Positions 14,990 to 23,243 of a DNA stretch of 28,769 nucleotides are shown here, one piece after another. This stretch comes from Glacieibacterium sp964246975 (lineage in GTDB: Bacteria > Pseudomonadota > Alphaproteobacteria > Sphingomonadales > Sphingomonadaceae), in contig CAXTSL010000031.1 of the NCBI GenBank assembly GCA_964246975.1, positions 1 to 28,769 on the forward strand, in the 5' to 3' direction. Within the stretch, counting starts at the first letter, position 1. Every line of letters begins with the position of its first letter. Both the position numbers and the translations under genes were made by a program. The notes under the pieces were generated by a model. The model was not told the origin of the DNA and searched no databases. It saw only the letters and a list, made by a program, of their open reading frames with translations.

Positions 14990-16403
14990 CCGACTTCGCG
15001 AGCCTGCTGCGCGTCGATGCCAACACGTCCGCGCGCCTGCTGCAGGTCGTTTCGAAGGACGGTCTCGCCGCTTTCACCGCCACCCTCGGCGAACGCGCGC
15101 GCACGGCAGTTGCCGCCGCGCGCTTTACCGGCACGGCGGGCGAAGTCGCGATCCTCCCCGGCGATGCGCCCGGCGACTGGATGGCGGCGGTCGGCGTCGG
15201 CGACGACGGGCTGGCCGATCCGTGGGCGCTGGCGAGCGCAACGGCGAAGCTCCCCGGCGGCACCTACCGGCTGCGCGACAGCGAACCCGGCGCGGCGGGG
15301 CTGGGCTGGTGCCTCGCGCAGCATCGCTTCGACCGCTACCGCAAGCCCGACGAGGCCGAGCCGCCGCGCGTCCTGCTGACCGGCGACCCAGCGGCGACGC
15401 GCGCGACGGTGCGACTCGCCGAGGCGCAGGCGCTGGTGCGCGACCTCGTCGACACCCCCGCCAACGATCTCGGGCCTGCCGAGCTTGCCGAGGCCGTCGT
15501 GGCGCAGGCGCGCGTGTTCGGAGCCGAGGTGCAGGTCATCGTCGGCGAGGCGCTGCGCGACGGCTTCCCGGCGGTCCACGCGGTCGGCCGCGCCGCCGAG
15601 CAGGCCCCGCGCCTGATCGACCTGCATTGGGGCGATCCGGCGCACCCCCGCCTGACCATCGTCGGCAAGGGCGTCACCTTCGACAGCGGCGGGCTCAACA
15701 TCAAGGGCGGCGCGGGCATGGCGCTGATGAAGAAGGACATGGGCGGCGCGGCGCATGCGCTCGCCTTGGCCCGGCTGGTCATGCAGGCCGACCTGCCCGT
15801 GCGGCTGCGGCTGATCGTGCCTGCCGTCGAGAACGCCATCGCGGGCAATGCCTTCCGCCCCGGCGACATCATCGCGACGCGCCAGGGCCTCAGCGTCGAG
15901 ATCGGCAACACCGATGCCGAGGGGCGGCTGATCCTTGCCGACGCACTGACGCTGGCAGGCGAGGAGGGGGCGGGCGAAGAGCCGGGCGACTGGCTGATCG
16001 ACTTCGCGACGCTGACCGGCGCGGCGCGCGTCGCGCTCGGCCCCGACCTGCCCNNNNNNNNNNCGCGCTGTTTGCCAACGACGACGCGCTGGCGGGCGCG
16101 CTGCTCGCGGGCGGCACGGCGGCGCGCGATCCGCTGTGGCGCATGCCGCTGTGGCACGGCTATCGCGACATGCTCAATTCGGGCGTCGCCGATCTCGGCA
16201 ATGCCCCCGAGGGCGGTTTTGCGGGGGCCGTTACTGCGGCGTTGTTTCTCGAACGCTTCGTCGCGGCAGGGCAGGCGTGGGCGCATATCGATACTTTTGC
16301 GTGGACCCCGGCGGCAAAGCCCGGTCGTCCGAAAGGTGGCGAAGCGCTTGGCCTGCGCGCCATTTGGTCTGCAATTCAAAGTCGTTACGCCTGTGGCGAT
16401 TGA
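14986..16403 (+). CDS. pepA: M17 family leucyl aminopeptidase, interrupted by an N gap
   Basis: This is a cytosolic aminopeptidase with the M17 catalytic core. K228 lies in GKGVTFDSGGLNIKGG, with D233 and K240 in the same segment, and NTDAEGRL carries D310, E312 and R314. The domain binds two metals and releases N-terminal residues from peptides. Ten Ns at 16054-16063 split the gene, and the frame changes across them. If the gap is replaced by a one-base overlap, the frame becomes continuous (DLP then ALFAND) and the gene is exactly 469 codons, encoding 468 aa. The C-terminal WAHIDTFAW and KPGRPKGGEALGLRA segments are also family-typical. GTG 14986 overlaps the rimO stop (GTGA). Confidence 0.92.
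16054..16063. other. Assembly gap of ten Ns inside pepA
   Basis: Ten unknown bases separate GACCTGCCC from CGCGCTGTTT. The flanking frames can be joined only if the true gap length leaves remainder 2 when divided by 3. A value of -1 (the shared C counted twice) satisfies this and restores an uninterrupted DLPALF reading. Confidence 0.95.
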
Positions 16404-16486
16404 TTTTCTCATGTCAGCGATGCAACAAACGCGGCTCTTCGGGGGTTGGACGCGAAAGACCATCATCACTTGGTCGAGGATGCGCC

Positions 16487-16849
16487 ATGCGTACGGAAGC
16501 AAGCGAAACAGTGCCGTCGGAGTCTTTGTCAAGTTGGATGGGTACGCTCATCGGCTATGTTCAGTCCGCGCGACCCGACCTGACCAATCGTCAGATGGCC
16601 TTGTTGCTGGTCGTCTATCTCACCGAAGGTCCGCACACCGTGCGTGGTCTGGCGGCGAAGCTCAAGGTGTCGAAGCCCGTCGTGACGCGCGCGCTCAACA
16701 CGCTCGGCGCGTTCGGTTACCTGCGTCGCGCCAAGGACGAGAGCGATCTGCGCAACATCTTCGTCGAGCGCACGCCGCAGGGCACGACCTTCCTCGATGA
16801 GTTCGAAAGCCTCATCGGCCGCACCGAAGGCAAGCCCGCGCGCCACTAG
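16487..16849 (+). CDS. MarR-like winged-helix transcriptional regulator
   Basis: This 120-aa protein is a compact winged helix-turn-helix domain. Key segments are NRQMALLLVVYLTEGPHTVRGL, AAKLKVSKPVVTRALNTLG (the recognition helix region, about residues 62-80), and a wing RRAKDESDLRNIFVERTPQG. The pattern fits MarR-type regulators, although at 120 aa it lacks much of the usual N- and C-terminal dimerisation helices. ATG 16487 has GAGG at 16476-16479. Its target is unknown. It is followed immediately by, and may overlap, the NlpC/P60 gene, so the two are probably co-transcribed. Confidence 0.8.
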   Translation: MRTEASETVPSESLSSWMGTLIGYVQSARPDLTNRQMALLLVVYLTEGPHTVRGLAAKLKVSKPVVTRALNTLGAFGYLRRAKDESDLRNIFVERTPQGTTFLDEFESLIGRTEGKPARH

Positions 16850-17732
16850 CGCGCCGGTTCGTTTGCGTGGGGTTTCGCAGCCCCTCGACCGGCGCATCCA
16901 CGCCGTCCGCGCCGATATCGCCGATATCGCGCTGGCAGGCCGGGTGATCGCGCCACGATTCGTCGCGCCGGCCAGTATGCGCTGCGGGACTTCTGTCGCG
17001 ACGTTGCACGCGGCGCCTGACGCAACAGCGGTTGCGGTCAGCGAACTTCTCCCCGGCGAAGACTTTGCCGTATTCGACCGCAGCGGCGATTGGGCGTGGG
17101 GGCAGGGTGCCAGCGACGCCTATGTCGGCTGGGCGCGCTGGTCGAACTTGACTGCCGCCGCCGAGCCCGTCGCCTGCCGGGTCACGGTGCCGCAGGCGCT
17201 CGTCTTTGCCGCGCCGTCGATCAAGTCGCGCGTCGTCGCACTCCTGCCGCTCGGGTCGTCGGTTGCGGCTGGCGAACTGGAGGGCGCTTTCCGTCACGCG
17301 CCCGACGCCGGGGGATGGCTGCACTGGCGCTTTCTCGAAACCCCGCGCGGCGATGCCGTCGACCTCGCGCACGCCTTCATCGGCACGCCGTATCGCTGGG
17401 GCGGGCGGACGCGCGCCGGGATCGACTGTTCGGGGCTGGTGCAGGCGGTTCTCCATGCCCACGGCATCGCCTGCCCGCGCGACAGCGACCAGCAGCTCGC
17501 GGCCTTCCCCCGCGTCGCCTTCGACGACCGCCGCCGTGGTGACCTCGTCGCGTTTCCTGGCCATATCGGCATTCTCGTCGATCCGCAGCGTCTGCTCCAC
17601 GCCAACGCCCATGCCATGACGACCTGCGTCGAGCCGCTGGCGACCGTCGTCGCGCGCCTGTCGGAAAGCATTGCACAGCCTGTCGCAGGGGTCGTGCGGC
17701 CCCCTTGTCGCGCTTCGGACGTATCGCTATAG
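16797..17732 (+). CDS. NlpC/P60 family cell-wall hydrolase with SH3 domains
   Basis: The encoded protein is up to 311 aa. Two bacterial SH3-like segments (about 60-120 and 125-185) precede a C-terminal NlpC/P60 cysteine peptidase domain. The catalytic triad is Cys211 in GIDCSGLVQ, His256 in PGHIGILV and His268 in LLHANAHAM. GTPYRWGGRT just before the cysteine is the usual substrate-pocket segment. The order matches gamma-D-glutamyl-diaminopimelate peptidases of the YkfC type, involved in peptidoglycan recycling or turnover. The start is uncertain: ATG 16797 overlaps the MarR gene by 53 bp, and TTG 16863 begins just before the conserved LDRR segment. No clear signal peptide is visible in either version. 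Confidence 0.88.
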   Translation: MSSKASSAAPKASPRATSAPVRLRGVSQPLDRRIHAVRADIADIALAGRVIAPRFVAPASMRCGTSVATLHAAPDATAVAVSELLPGEDFAVFDRSGDWAWGQGASDAYVGWARWSNLTAAAEPVACRVTVPQALVFAAPSIKSRVVALLPLGSSVAAGELEGAFRHAPDAGGWLHWRFLETPRGDAVDLAHAFIGTPYRWGGRTRAGIDCSGLVQAVLHAHGIACPRDSDQQLAAFPRVAFDDRRRGDLVAFPGHIGILVDPQRLLHANAHAMTTCVEPLATVVARLSESIAQPVAGVVRPPCRASDVSL

Positions 17733-17870
17733 CGCCCTCGGGGAGTCGGAAGGCGGCAGCGTTTAATCGGTGCAGCTCAACGGCATAGTCGACGCAAGGG
17801 GTCGATTGCAGGCCGGCCAGGGGGCCGGTTGCAGCGGCTGTCGCGCGTGACTGATGGGGAGAGTCTGCGT

Positions 17871-18362
17871 ATGTCCGAAGCAGCGGTGATGCGAAGCGCG
17901 GTCTTCGACGAAATGCTCAGCGAGGCGGGCGAGGCTTCGGTGGTCGCGAATGTCGCGCTGCCGCCCGCCTATCGGCCGAGCGCCGACGAACCGTTCATGA
18001 ACGCGCGTCAGCTGGCGTTTTTCCGCGGCAAACTGCTCGGCTGGAAGGACGAACTTCAGCGCGAGGCAGCGGGCACGCTGGCAACGCTGCAGGTCGAATC
18101 GCTGCGCGAACCCGATGTCAACGACCGCGCGTCGTCGGAGACCGACTGGGGCATCGAACTGCGCACCCGCGACCGCCAGCGCAAGCTCGTCTCGAAGATC
18201 GACGCCGCGCTGCGCCGCATCGAGACCGGCGACTATGGCTATTGCGAAGTCACCGGCGAGCCGATCACCCTGCAGCGCCTCGAGGCCCGCCCGATCGCGA
18301 CGATGACCCTCGAAGCGCAGGAGCGCCACGAACGCGCCGAGAAAGTCACGCGCGAGGAATAG
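17871..18362 (+). CDS. dksA: DksA/TraR-family RNA polymerase-binding regulator
   Basis: This 163-aa protein has the DksA coiled-coil (about residues 45-115) with the acidic tip DxxDxA at D82, D85 and A87. ELRTRDRQRKLVSKIDAAL and the zinc-finger region YGYCEVTGEPI follow. Only one cysteine (C125) remains in that region, the pattern I associate with alphaproteobacterial DksA. DksA enters the RNA polymerase secondary channel and works with ppGpp in the stringent response. I chose ATG 17871 over the frame's start at 17829 because GGGGAG at 17856-17861 precedes it. It stands alone, tail to tail with queF (1 bp between stop codons). Confidence 0.92.
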   Translation: MSEAAVMRSAVFDEMLSEAGEASVVANVALPPAYRPSADEPFMNARQLAFFRGKLLGWKDELQREAAGTLATLQVESLREPDVNDRASSETDWGIELRTRDRQRKLVSKIDAALRRIETGDYGYCEVTGEPITLQRLEARPIATMTLEAQERHERAEKVTREE

Positions 18363-18363
18363 T

Positions 18364-18813
18364 CTAACCCCGCCCGCGATACCCCGCGACCCCCTGATCG
18401 GGCACCCAGACGCCTGCGGGCGGTGCGCCGGACTGCCAGAAGACGTCGATGGGGATGCCGCCGCGCGGGTACCAATAGCCGCCGATGCGCAGCCACTTGG
18501 GGGCCATCTCGGCGACGAGACGCTGGCCGATGCCGACGGTGCAATCCTCGTGGAAGGCGGCGTGGTTGCGGAAACTGCCGAGGTACAGCTTGAGCGACTT
18601 CGATTCGACAATCGTCGCGGCGGGGACATAGTCGATGACCAGGTGCGCGAAATCGGGCTGGCCGGTGACCGGGCACAGCGAGGTGAACTCAGGGATCGTG
18701 AAGCGTACCAGATAATCCGCCCCGGCGCGCGGGTTGGCGGGATAGTCGAGCACCGCATCGGCGGGGGTGGCGGGGAGCGCGCTGGTGCGCCCGAGGTGCA
18801 GCGGTTCGGTCAT
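18364..18813 (-). CDS. queF: NADPH-dependent 7-cyano-7-deazaguanine reductase QueF
   Basis: This 149-aa protein is the short, single-domain type I QueF that reduces preQ0 to preQ1 in queuosine synthesis. The covalent nucleophile is Cys47 in SLCPVTGQPDFAHL and the proton donor Asp54. ESKSLKLYLGSFR (E70 onward) is the NADPH-binding QueF motif, and FHED (H88, E89) lines the substrate pocket. AGGAGG at 18818-18823 on the minus strand sits 4 bp upstream of ATG 18813, fixing the start. No other queuosine genes are in the window. Confidence 0.95.
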   Translation of the reverse strand: MTEPLHLGRTSALPATPADAVLDYPANPRAGADYLVRFTIPEFTSLCPVTGQPDFAHLVIDYVPAATIVESKSLKLYLGSFRNHAAFHEDCTVGIGQRLVAEMAPKWLRIGGYWYPRGGIPIDVFWQSGAPPAGVWVPDQGVAGYRGRG

Positions 18814-18944
18814 GCGGCCTCCTAGCGCACGCGGGCGCTGCCCCCAAGCGGGGTGACACGCCCCGGCGACGGGGCTATGCCACGCGCGAGCGATGACCGA
18901 CCGCGCGGGCAACGCGCGGCGACGACCACAGGAGCTGACCGCCT

Positions 18945-19787
18945 ATGACCCCCCTGGTGACGACCGAATGGCTCGCGGCCGAACTCGGCAAGAGCGACCT
19001 TCGCGTCATCGATGCGACCGCGTTGCCCCCCGGCACCGGGGGCGACCCGCGCGGCGCGTTCGAGGCCGGGCACATCCCCGGCGCGGTATTCTTCGACCTC
19101 GAGGAGATCGTCGATACCGCCAGCGACCTGCCGCATATGCTGCCGCCGCCCGAGAAATTCGCCAGCCGCATGCAGGCGCTGGGGCTCGGCGACGGCAGCC
19201 GCATCGTCGTCTACGACAATTCGCCGCTGCATTCGTCGGCGCGCGCGTGGTGGATGCTGACGCTGTTCGGCGCGCACGAGGTCGCGATCCTCGACGGCGG
19301 TCTGGCCAAGTGGCAGGCCGAGGGGCGGGGCATGGAATCGGGCAAGCCCGTCGTCCGCCACCGCCACTTCACCGTCTGGGCCGACAAGAACAACGTCCGC
19401 AACCAGGCGCAGATGCTCGACAATCTCAAGACGAAGGCCGAGCAGGTCGTCGACGCGCGGCCGGCCGGGCGCTTCGCGGGGACCGACGCCGAGCCGCGCG
19501 CGGGGCTGCGCGGCGGCCACATCCCGGGCTCGCGCAACCTGCCGATCACCGAGTTGTTCGAGGCTGACGGGACGTGGAAGCGGGGCGACGCGCTGCGCGC
19601 CGCGTTCACCGCCGCCGGGGTCGATGTCGACAAGCCGCTCGTCACCACCTGCGGCTCGGGCATCACGGCGGCCGTGGTCTATTTTGGCGCGACGTTGCTG
19701 GGGGCCAAGCACGTCGCACTCTATGACGGCAGCTGGGCCGAATGGGGCGCGTCGGCGACCAACCCGGTCGTCACCGGGGCGGCGTGA
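18945..19787 (+). CDS. sseA: 3-mercaptopyruvate sulfurtransferase (two-domain rhodanese)
   Basis: This 280-aa protein has two rhodanese domains. The N-terminal inactive half (about 1-130) carries HIPGAVFFDLEEI and ILDGGLAKWQAEGR. The catalytic half (about 155-280) has the active-site loop with Cys236 in TTCGSGITA; the CGSG(I/V)T loop favours 3-mercaptopyruvate over thiosulfate as the sulfur donor. GHIPGSRNLPI and YDGSWAEWG also match the family. AGGAG around 18930 precedes ATG 18945. Its stop overlaps the GTG of the PLP enzyme downstream (GTGA), coupling two sulfur-amino-acid enzymes. Confidence 0.93.
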   Translation: MTPLVTTEWLAAELGKSDLRVIDATALPPGTGGDPRGAFEAGHIPGAVFFDLEEIVDTASDLPHMLPPPEKFASRMQALGLGDGSRIVVYDNSPLHSSARAWWMLTLFGAHEVAILDGGLAKWQAEGRGMESGKPVVRHRHFTVWADKNNVRNQAQMLDNLKTKAEQVVDARPAGRFAGTDAEPRAGLRGGHIPGSRNLPITELFEADGTWKRGDALRAAFTAAGVDVDKPLVTTCGSGITAAVVYFGATLLGAKHVALYDGSWAEWGASATNPVVTGAA

Positions 19788-20989
19788 GCGAAGCACCGAA
19801 GGGCGATGCCACGCGGCTCGTCGAAGCCGGACGCAATCCCGACTGGACGCACCGCGACGGGGGCAAACGCGGTGTCGTCAACCCGCCGGTTTGGCGCGCC
19901 TCGACGATCCTGTTCGACAGTCTCGCCGAACTCGATGCCAGCATCGCCGACCCCGAGGGCGGGCTCAACTACGGGCGGCGCGGCACCCCGACGCAATGGG
20001 CGCTCGAGGCGGCGCTGACCGACCTCGATCCCGGGGCGGCGGGGACCAAGCTTTACCCCAGCGGCGTCGCGGCGCTCGCGGCGGCGCTGCTCAGCGTGCT
20101 GGCGGCAGGCGATCACCTGCTCGTCACCGACAGCGCCTACGACCCGACGCGGCTGTTCGCCGACCGGATTCTCAAACGCTACGGCGTCGAGACGAGCTAC
20201 TACGACCCGCTGGTCGGCGGCACCATCGAAGCCCTGATCCGCCCGAACACGCGCGCCATCCTGCTCGAATCGCCGGGGTCGCTGACCTTCGAGGTGCAGG
20301 ACGTGCCCGCCATCGTCGCGGTGGCACGCGCGCACGGCATCGCGACGATCCTCGACAATACCTGGGCGACGCCGCTGCTGTTCCCCGCCATGGCGCACGG
20401 CATCGACCTGTCGATGCAGGCGATCACCAAATATGTCGGCGGTCACAGCGACCTGATGATGGGGGCGGTCACCGCCGCGCCCGCGTACTGGGAGCGGCTC
20501 AGGCAGACGAGCTACCGCCTCGGCCAATATGTCTCGCCCGACGATGCCGCGCTGGCGCTGCGCGGCCTGCGGACGCTCGGCCTGCGCCTCAAGCAGCACG
20601 AAGCCAACGCCCTCGAAGTCGCACGCTGGCTCGCCACCCACCCGGCGGTCGAGCGCGTCATTCACCCCGCGCTCCCCGGCGACGCGGGCCACGCGCTGTG
20701 GAGCCGCGACTTTACCGGCGCGAGCGGGTTGTTCGCCTTCACCCTCAAGCAGGGCCGCCGCGCCGACACCGGCCCGCTGATCGACCATCTCGTGCATTTC
20801 GGTATCGGCTTCAGTTGGGGCGGCTACGAGAGCCTGATCCTGCCCGTCGAGCCCAACCGCGTCCGCACCGCGACGCGTTTCGACAGCGCCGGGCCGCTCG
20901 TCCGCCTCCACATCGGCCTCGAAGACCCTGCCGACCTGGTCGCCGATCTCGATGCGGGCCTCGCGCGTTACACTGCGCAGTTCGCGTAG
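19784..20989 (+). CDS. metC: Cystathionine beta-lyase (Cys/Met metabolism PLP enzyme)
   Basis: This 401-aa PLP-dependent enzyme of the gamma family probably cleaves cystathionine to homocysteine, pyruvate and ammonia in methionine synthesis. The Schiff-base lysine is K216 in SMQAITKYVGGHSDLMMG. NPPVWRASTILFDS near the N-terminus, NYGRRGTPTQWALE, ILDNTWATPLLFPAM and SWGGYESLI are signatures of the MetC-type branch. GTG 19784 overlaps the sseA stop; upstream frame sequence is not conserved. Its TAG at 20987-20989 touches the GTG of crtB by one base, so all three genes probably share a transcript. Confidence 0.93.
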   Translation: MSEAPKGDATRLVEAGRNPDWTHRDGGKRGVVNPPVWRASTILFDSLAELDASIADPEGGLNYGRRGTPTQWALEAALTDLDPGAAGTKLYPSGVAALAAALLSVLAAGDHLLVTDSAYDPTRLFADRILKRYGVETSYYDPLVGGTIEALIRPNTRAILLESPGSLTFEVQDVPAIVAVARAHGIATILDNTWATPLLFPAMAHGIDLSMQAITKYVGGHSDLMMGAVTAAPAYWERLRQTSYRLGQYVSPDDAALALRGLRTLGLRLKQHEANALEVARWLATHPAVERVIHPALPGDAGHALWSRDFTGASGLFAFTLKQGRRADTGPLIDHLVHFGIGFSWGGYESLILPVEPNRVRTATRFDSAGPLVRLHIGLEDPADLVADLDAGLARYTAQFA

Positions 20990-21933
20990 TGGATGAACTG
21001 CTCACCGCCGCGCGCGACAGCATCGCGCGCGGGTCGAAAAGCTTCGCGCTTGCGTCGCGACTGTTCGCGCCCGCCGAGCGCGATCTGGCAACGCTGCTTT
21101 ATGCGTGGTGCCGCCACTGCGACGATGTCATCGACGGGCAGGCGTTGGGGCAGGGCAGCGTCGAACAGGCGGGAACGCCCGCCGAACGCCTCGCCACGCT
21201 CGACCGCGATACCCGGGCGGCGCTGGCAGGCAACCCGCCGCCCGTGATGCCCTTCGCGGCACTCGCTCGCGTCAAGGCGGCGACCGGCCTGCCCGACCGT
21301 TACGCGCTCGACCTCATCGAAGGCTTTCGTATCGACGTCGAACAACGCCCGTTCCAGACCTTCGACGACACGCTCGCCTATTGCTACCACGTCGCGGGGT
21401 GCGTCGGGGTGATGATGGCGATCGTCATGGGGGTGTCCCCGCAAGACCGCGCGACGCTCGACCGCGCGTCGGACCTCGGCATCGCGTTCCAGCTCGACAA
21501 TATCGCGCGCGACGTCGTCGAGGATGCGCTCAACGGGCGCCGGTACCTCCCCGACGACTGGCTCGCCGCCGAAGGCCTCGACCCCGCCAAGTTCGCGCTG
21601 CCGCCCTACCGCCGCGCGCTCGCCCGCGTCGCCGCGCGCCTCGTCGATGCGGCGGACGCGTATCGCGCCAGCGCGCTCTACGGCACCCCCGCGCTGCCGA
21701 CCCGCGCGGCATGGGCGGTGCTCGCGGCGGCGCGCATCTACGGCGGCATCGGCCAGCGCGTGCGCGACGGCGGGGCGGCGGAGCTAGACACACGCGTCGT
21801 TACGTCAACAGGGGCGAAGCTCGCCGCCGTCGCCGCCGCGCTGCCGCAGGCGCTCAGCCGCGCGCGGCGCTGGCCGGGGCCGGGTCCGTCTCGCGCCGGC
21901 TTGTGGACATTTCCCGCGAGCGCGCCGTCCTGA
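20989..21933 (+). CDS. crtB: Phytoene synthase CrtB
   Basis: This 314-aa trans-isoprenyl diphosphate synthase has both Asp-rich motifs: DDVID at residues 45-49 and DNIARDVVED at 170-179. FALASRLF at the N-terminus and YCYHVAGCVGVMMAIVMGV are typical of phytoene synthases, which join two geranylgeranyl diphosphates in the first carotenoid step. HpnD-type squalene-related enzymes are the main alternative, but the adjacent CrtZ-like gene supports carotenoids. GTG 20989 overlaps the metC stop by one base. The last 80 bp run opposite the end of crtZ, and that C-terminal tail is not conserved. Confidence 0.92.
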   Translation: MDELLTAARDSIARGSKSFALASRLFAPAERDLATLLYAWCRHCDDVIDGQALGQGSVEQAGTPAERLATLDRDTRAALAGNPPPVMPFAALARVKAATGLPDRYALDLIEGFRIDVEQRPFQTFDDTLAYCYHVAGCVGVMMAIVMGVSPQDRATLDRASDLGIAFQLDNIARDVVEDALNGRRYLPDDWLAAEGLDPAKFALPPYRRALARVAARLVDAADAYRASALYGTPALPTRAAWAVLAAARIYGGIGQRVRDGGAAELDTRVVTSTGAKLAAVAAALPQALSRARRWPGPGPSRAGLWTFPASAPS

Positions 21934-22408
21934 CCTTGCCCGCCCCGCGCGCCTCCAGATCGGCGAGCAGGGTCCGCACCGGCGGCGCGATCAGGAAGCC
22001 GAAGCTGACGGTGCCATGCTTGCTCTCGACGACATGGTGCAGCCGGTGCGCCTGGACGATGCGTTTGAGATAGGCATTCTGCGGGTTCCAGCCGTGCTTC
22101 ATCCGCCGATGCACGAGGATGTCATGAAACCCGGCATAGATCGCGCCGTACATCGTGATGCCCGCCGCAATCCAGCTCAGCGCCCCGATGCCGGTCAGCG
22201 CGCCGACGACGAACAGCGCAATCGCCGGGGTCGCGAAGATCGCCGCGAACCAGTCGTTCGCCTCGAACGCGCCGGTACGCGGCTCGTGGTGCGAGCGGTG
22301 CAGCGACCACAGGAAGCCGTGCATCACCCAACGGTGTGCGACATACGCCACGCCCTCCATCGCCGCGACGGTGGCGACGAACAGCGCGATACCGCCCAGG
22401 ATCGTCAT
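21854..22408 (-). CDS. crtZ: Beta-carotene hydroxylase CrtZ (fatty acid hydroxylase superfamily)
   Basis: This 184-aa membrane protein has the full set of di-iron histidine motifs: H25 and H30 (HRWVMH), H37/H40/H41 (HRSHH), H95 and H100 (HDILVH), and H121/H124/H125 (HRLHH). Hydrophobic segments (residues 5-24, 53-90) would form the membrane helices. CrtZ adds 3-hydroxyl groups to the beta-rings of carotenoids such as beta-carotene. I chose ATG 22408 because the hydrophobic N-terminus starts there. The C-terminal 35 or so residues are polar and overlap crtB by 80 bp on the opposite strand. Confidence 0.93.
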   Translation of the reverse strand: MTILGGIALFVATVAAMEGVAYVAHRWVMHGFLWSLHRSHHEPRTGAFEANDWFAAIFATPAIALFVVGALTGIGALSWIAAGITMYGAIYAGFHDILVHRRMKHGWNPQNAYLKRIVQAHRLHHVVESKHGTVSFGFLIAPPVRTLLADLEARGAGKVRTARSREMSTSRRETDPAPASAARG

Positions 22409-22489
22409 CGGTTGGTCCCGCTCATCGGGCTGGTATAAGCGTCGCGTCGACGCTTTGCACCTGCTAGCGTGCCGCACGGGAGCCCGATC

Positions 22490-22792
22490 ATGCGCCGCCT
22501 ACTTACCCTGTCGCTCCTCGCCGCGCTCGCCGCCTGCGCCACGCCTGCCGACCGCATCGCGGGCGCGTTGTCGAGCTATGGTGTCCCCGACAAACAGGCG
22601 CGCTGCATGGGCGAGCGGCTGCAGGACCGTCTCAGCCTCGGCCAGCTCAAGCGCCTCAACGATCTGGCCAAGCTCAACCGTGACCGCGTCGGCAAGATTT
22701 CGATCAACACACTGGCCGACCAGCTCAACCGCGACGGCGACCCAAGGCTCGTCACGCAGGTCGTCGCCGCCGGGCTGCATTGCGCGTTCTGA
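22490..22792 (+). CDS. Small predicted lipoprotein of unknown function
   Basis: This 100-aa protein starts with a lipoprotein signal MRRLLTLSLLAALAACATP, with the lipobox cysteine at residue 16. It continues with a predicted helical region (DRIAGALSSYGVPDKQARCM, then LKRLNDLAKLNRDRVGKISI) and ends AAGLHCAF. Two cysteines in the mature part (CMGERL and HCAF) could form a disulfide bond. I do not recognise a named family. ATG 22490 is chosen because the signal begins there. It is divergent from crtZ, about 80 bp apart, and is followed by repeat copy B. Confidence 0.72.
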   Translation: MRRLLTLSLLAALAACATPADRIAGALSSYGVPDKQARCMGERLQDRLSLGQLKRLNDLAKLNRDRVGKISINTLADQLNRDGDPRLVTQVVAAGLHCAF

Positions 22793-22830
22793 TCACCGAC
22801 CCGCGCCGGCACGGTTTCGCTATTTCCCCC

Positions 22831-22857
22831 TTGACTAAATGCACCAGATAGGTTAGT
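22831..22857 (+). promoter_or_regulatory. Promoter/operator-like head of repeat copy B
   Basis: TTGACT at 22831-22836 is followed by the short palindrome ACC-AGATA-GGT (22843-22853), extending into GGTTAGT. The same layout, with one length difference before the ATG, heads copy A. This supports it as part of the repeated unit rather than chance. Activity is unproven. Confidence 0.4.
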
Positions 22858-23243
22858 GCGCTCGACATGACCGGTGGCGGCTGTCCAGAACGCCGTCGGT
22901 TTGCCGTGGGCCCGGCTGCTACCCGGACCCCGGCGTGACGCGTGCATCGGCAGGACGAGTACGGAGTTCGGCAGGACCGGCGTGACCGCGCAAACATTCG
23001 CGCACCGCGCCACAACCGCGCAAACGTCGCGCACCCCTCGCGCACCAGCGCAAGACTTCGCGCGCGGGAGTAGTACCCCGCAAGACGGTCCTGCCGACGC
23101 CCTGCCGATGCCGCGTTACATCAAGCCCGCCCCCGCCCGAGGCCGTAGCAGCCGGGGGCAGGGGAGGGAACAGCGCCGAACCGACCTCCCCCCGACGGCC
23201 CCGCGCCGCCGGGGGTGTCGGCGTGCGTACTCATTTCAGCGCC

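Noticed and set aside
16064..16800. Read-through of the first pepA frame beyond the N gap
   Set aside because: The conserved M17 C-terminus continues in the other frame, so this continuation is an artefact of the gap length.
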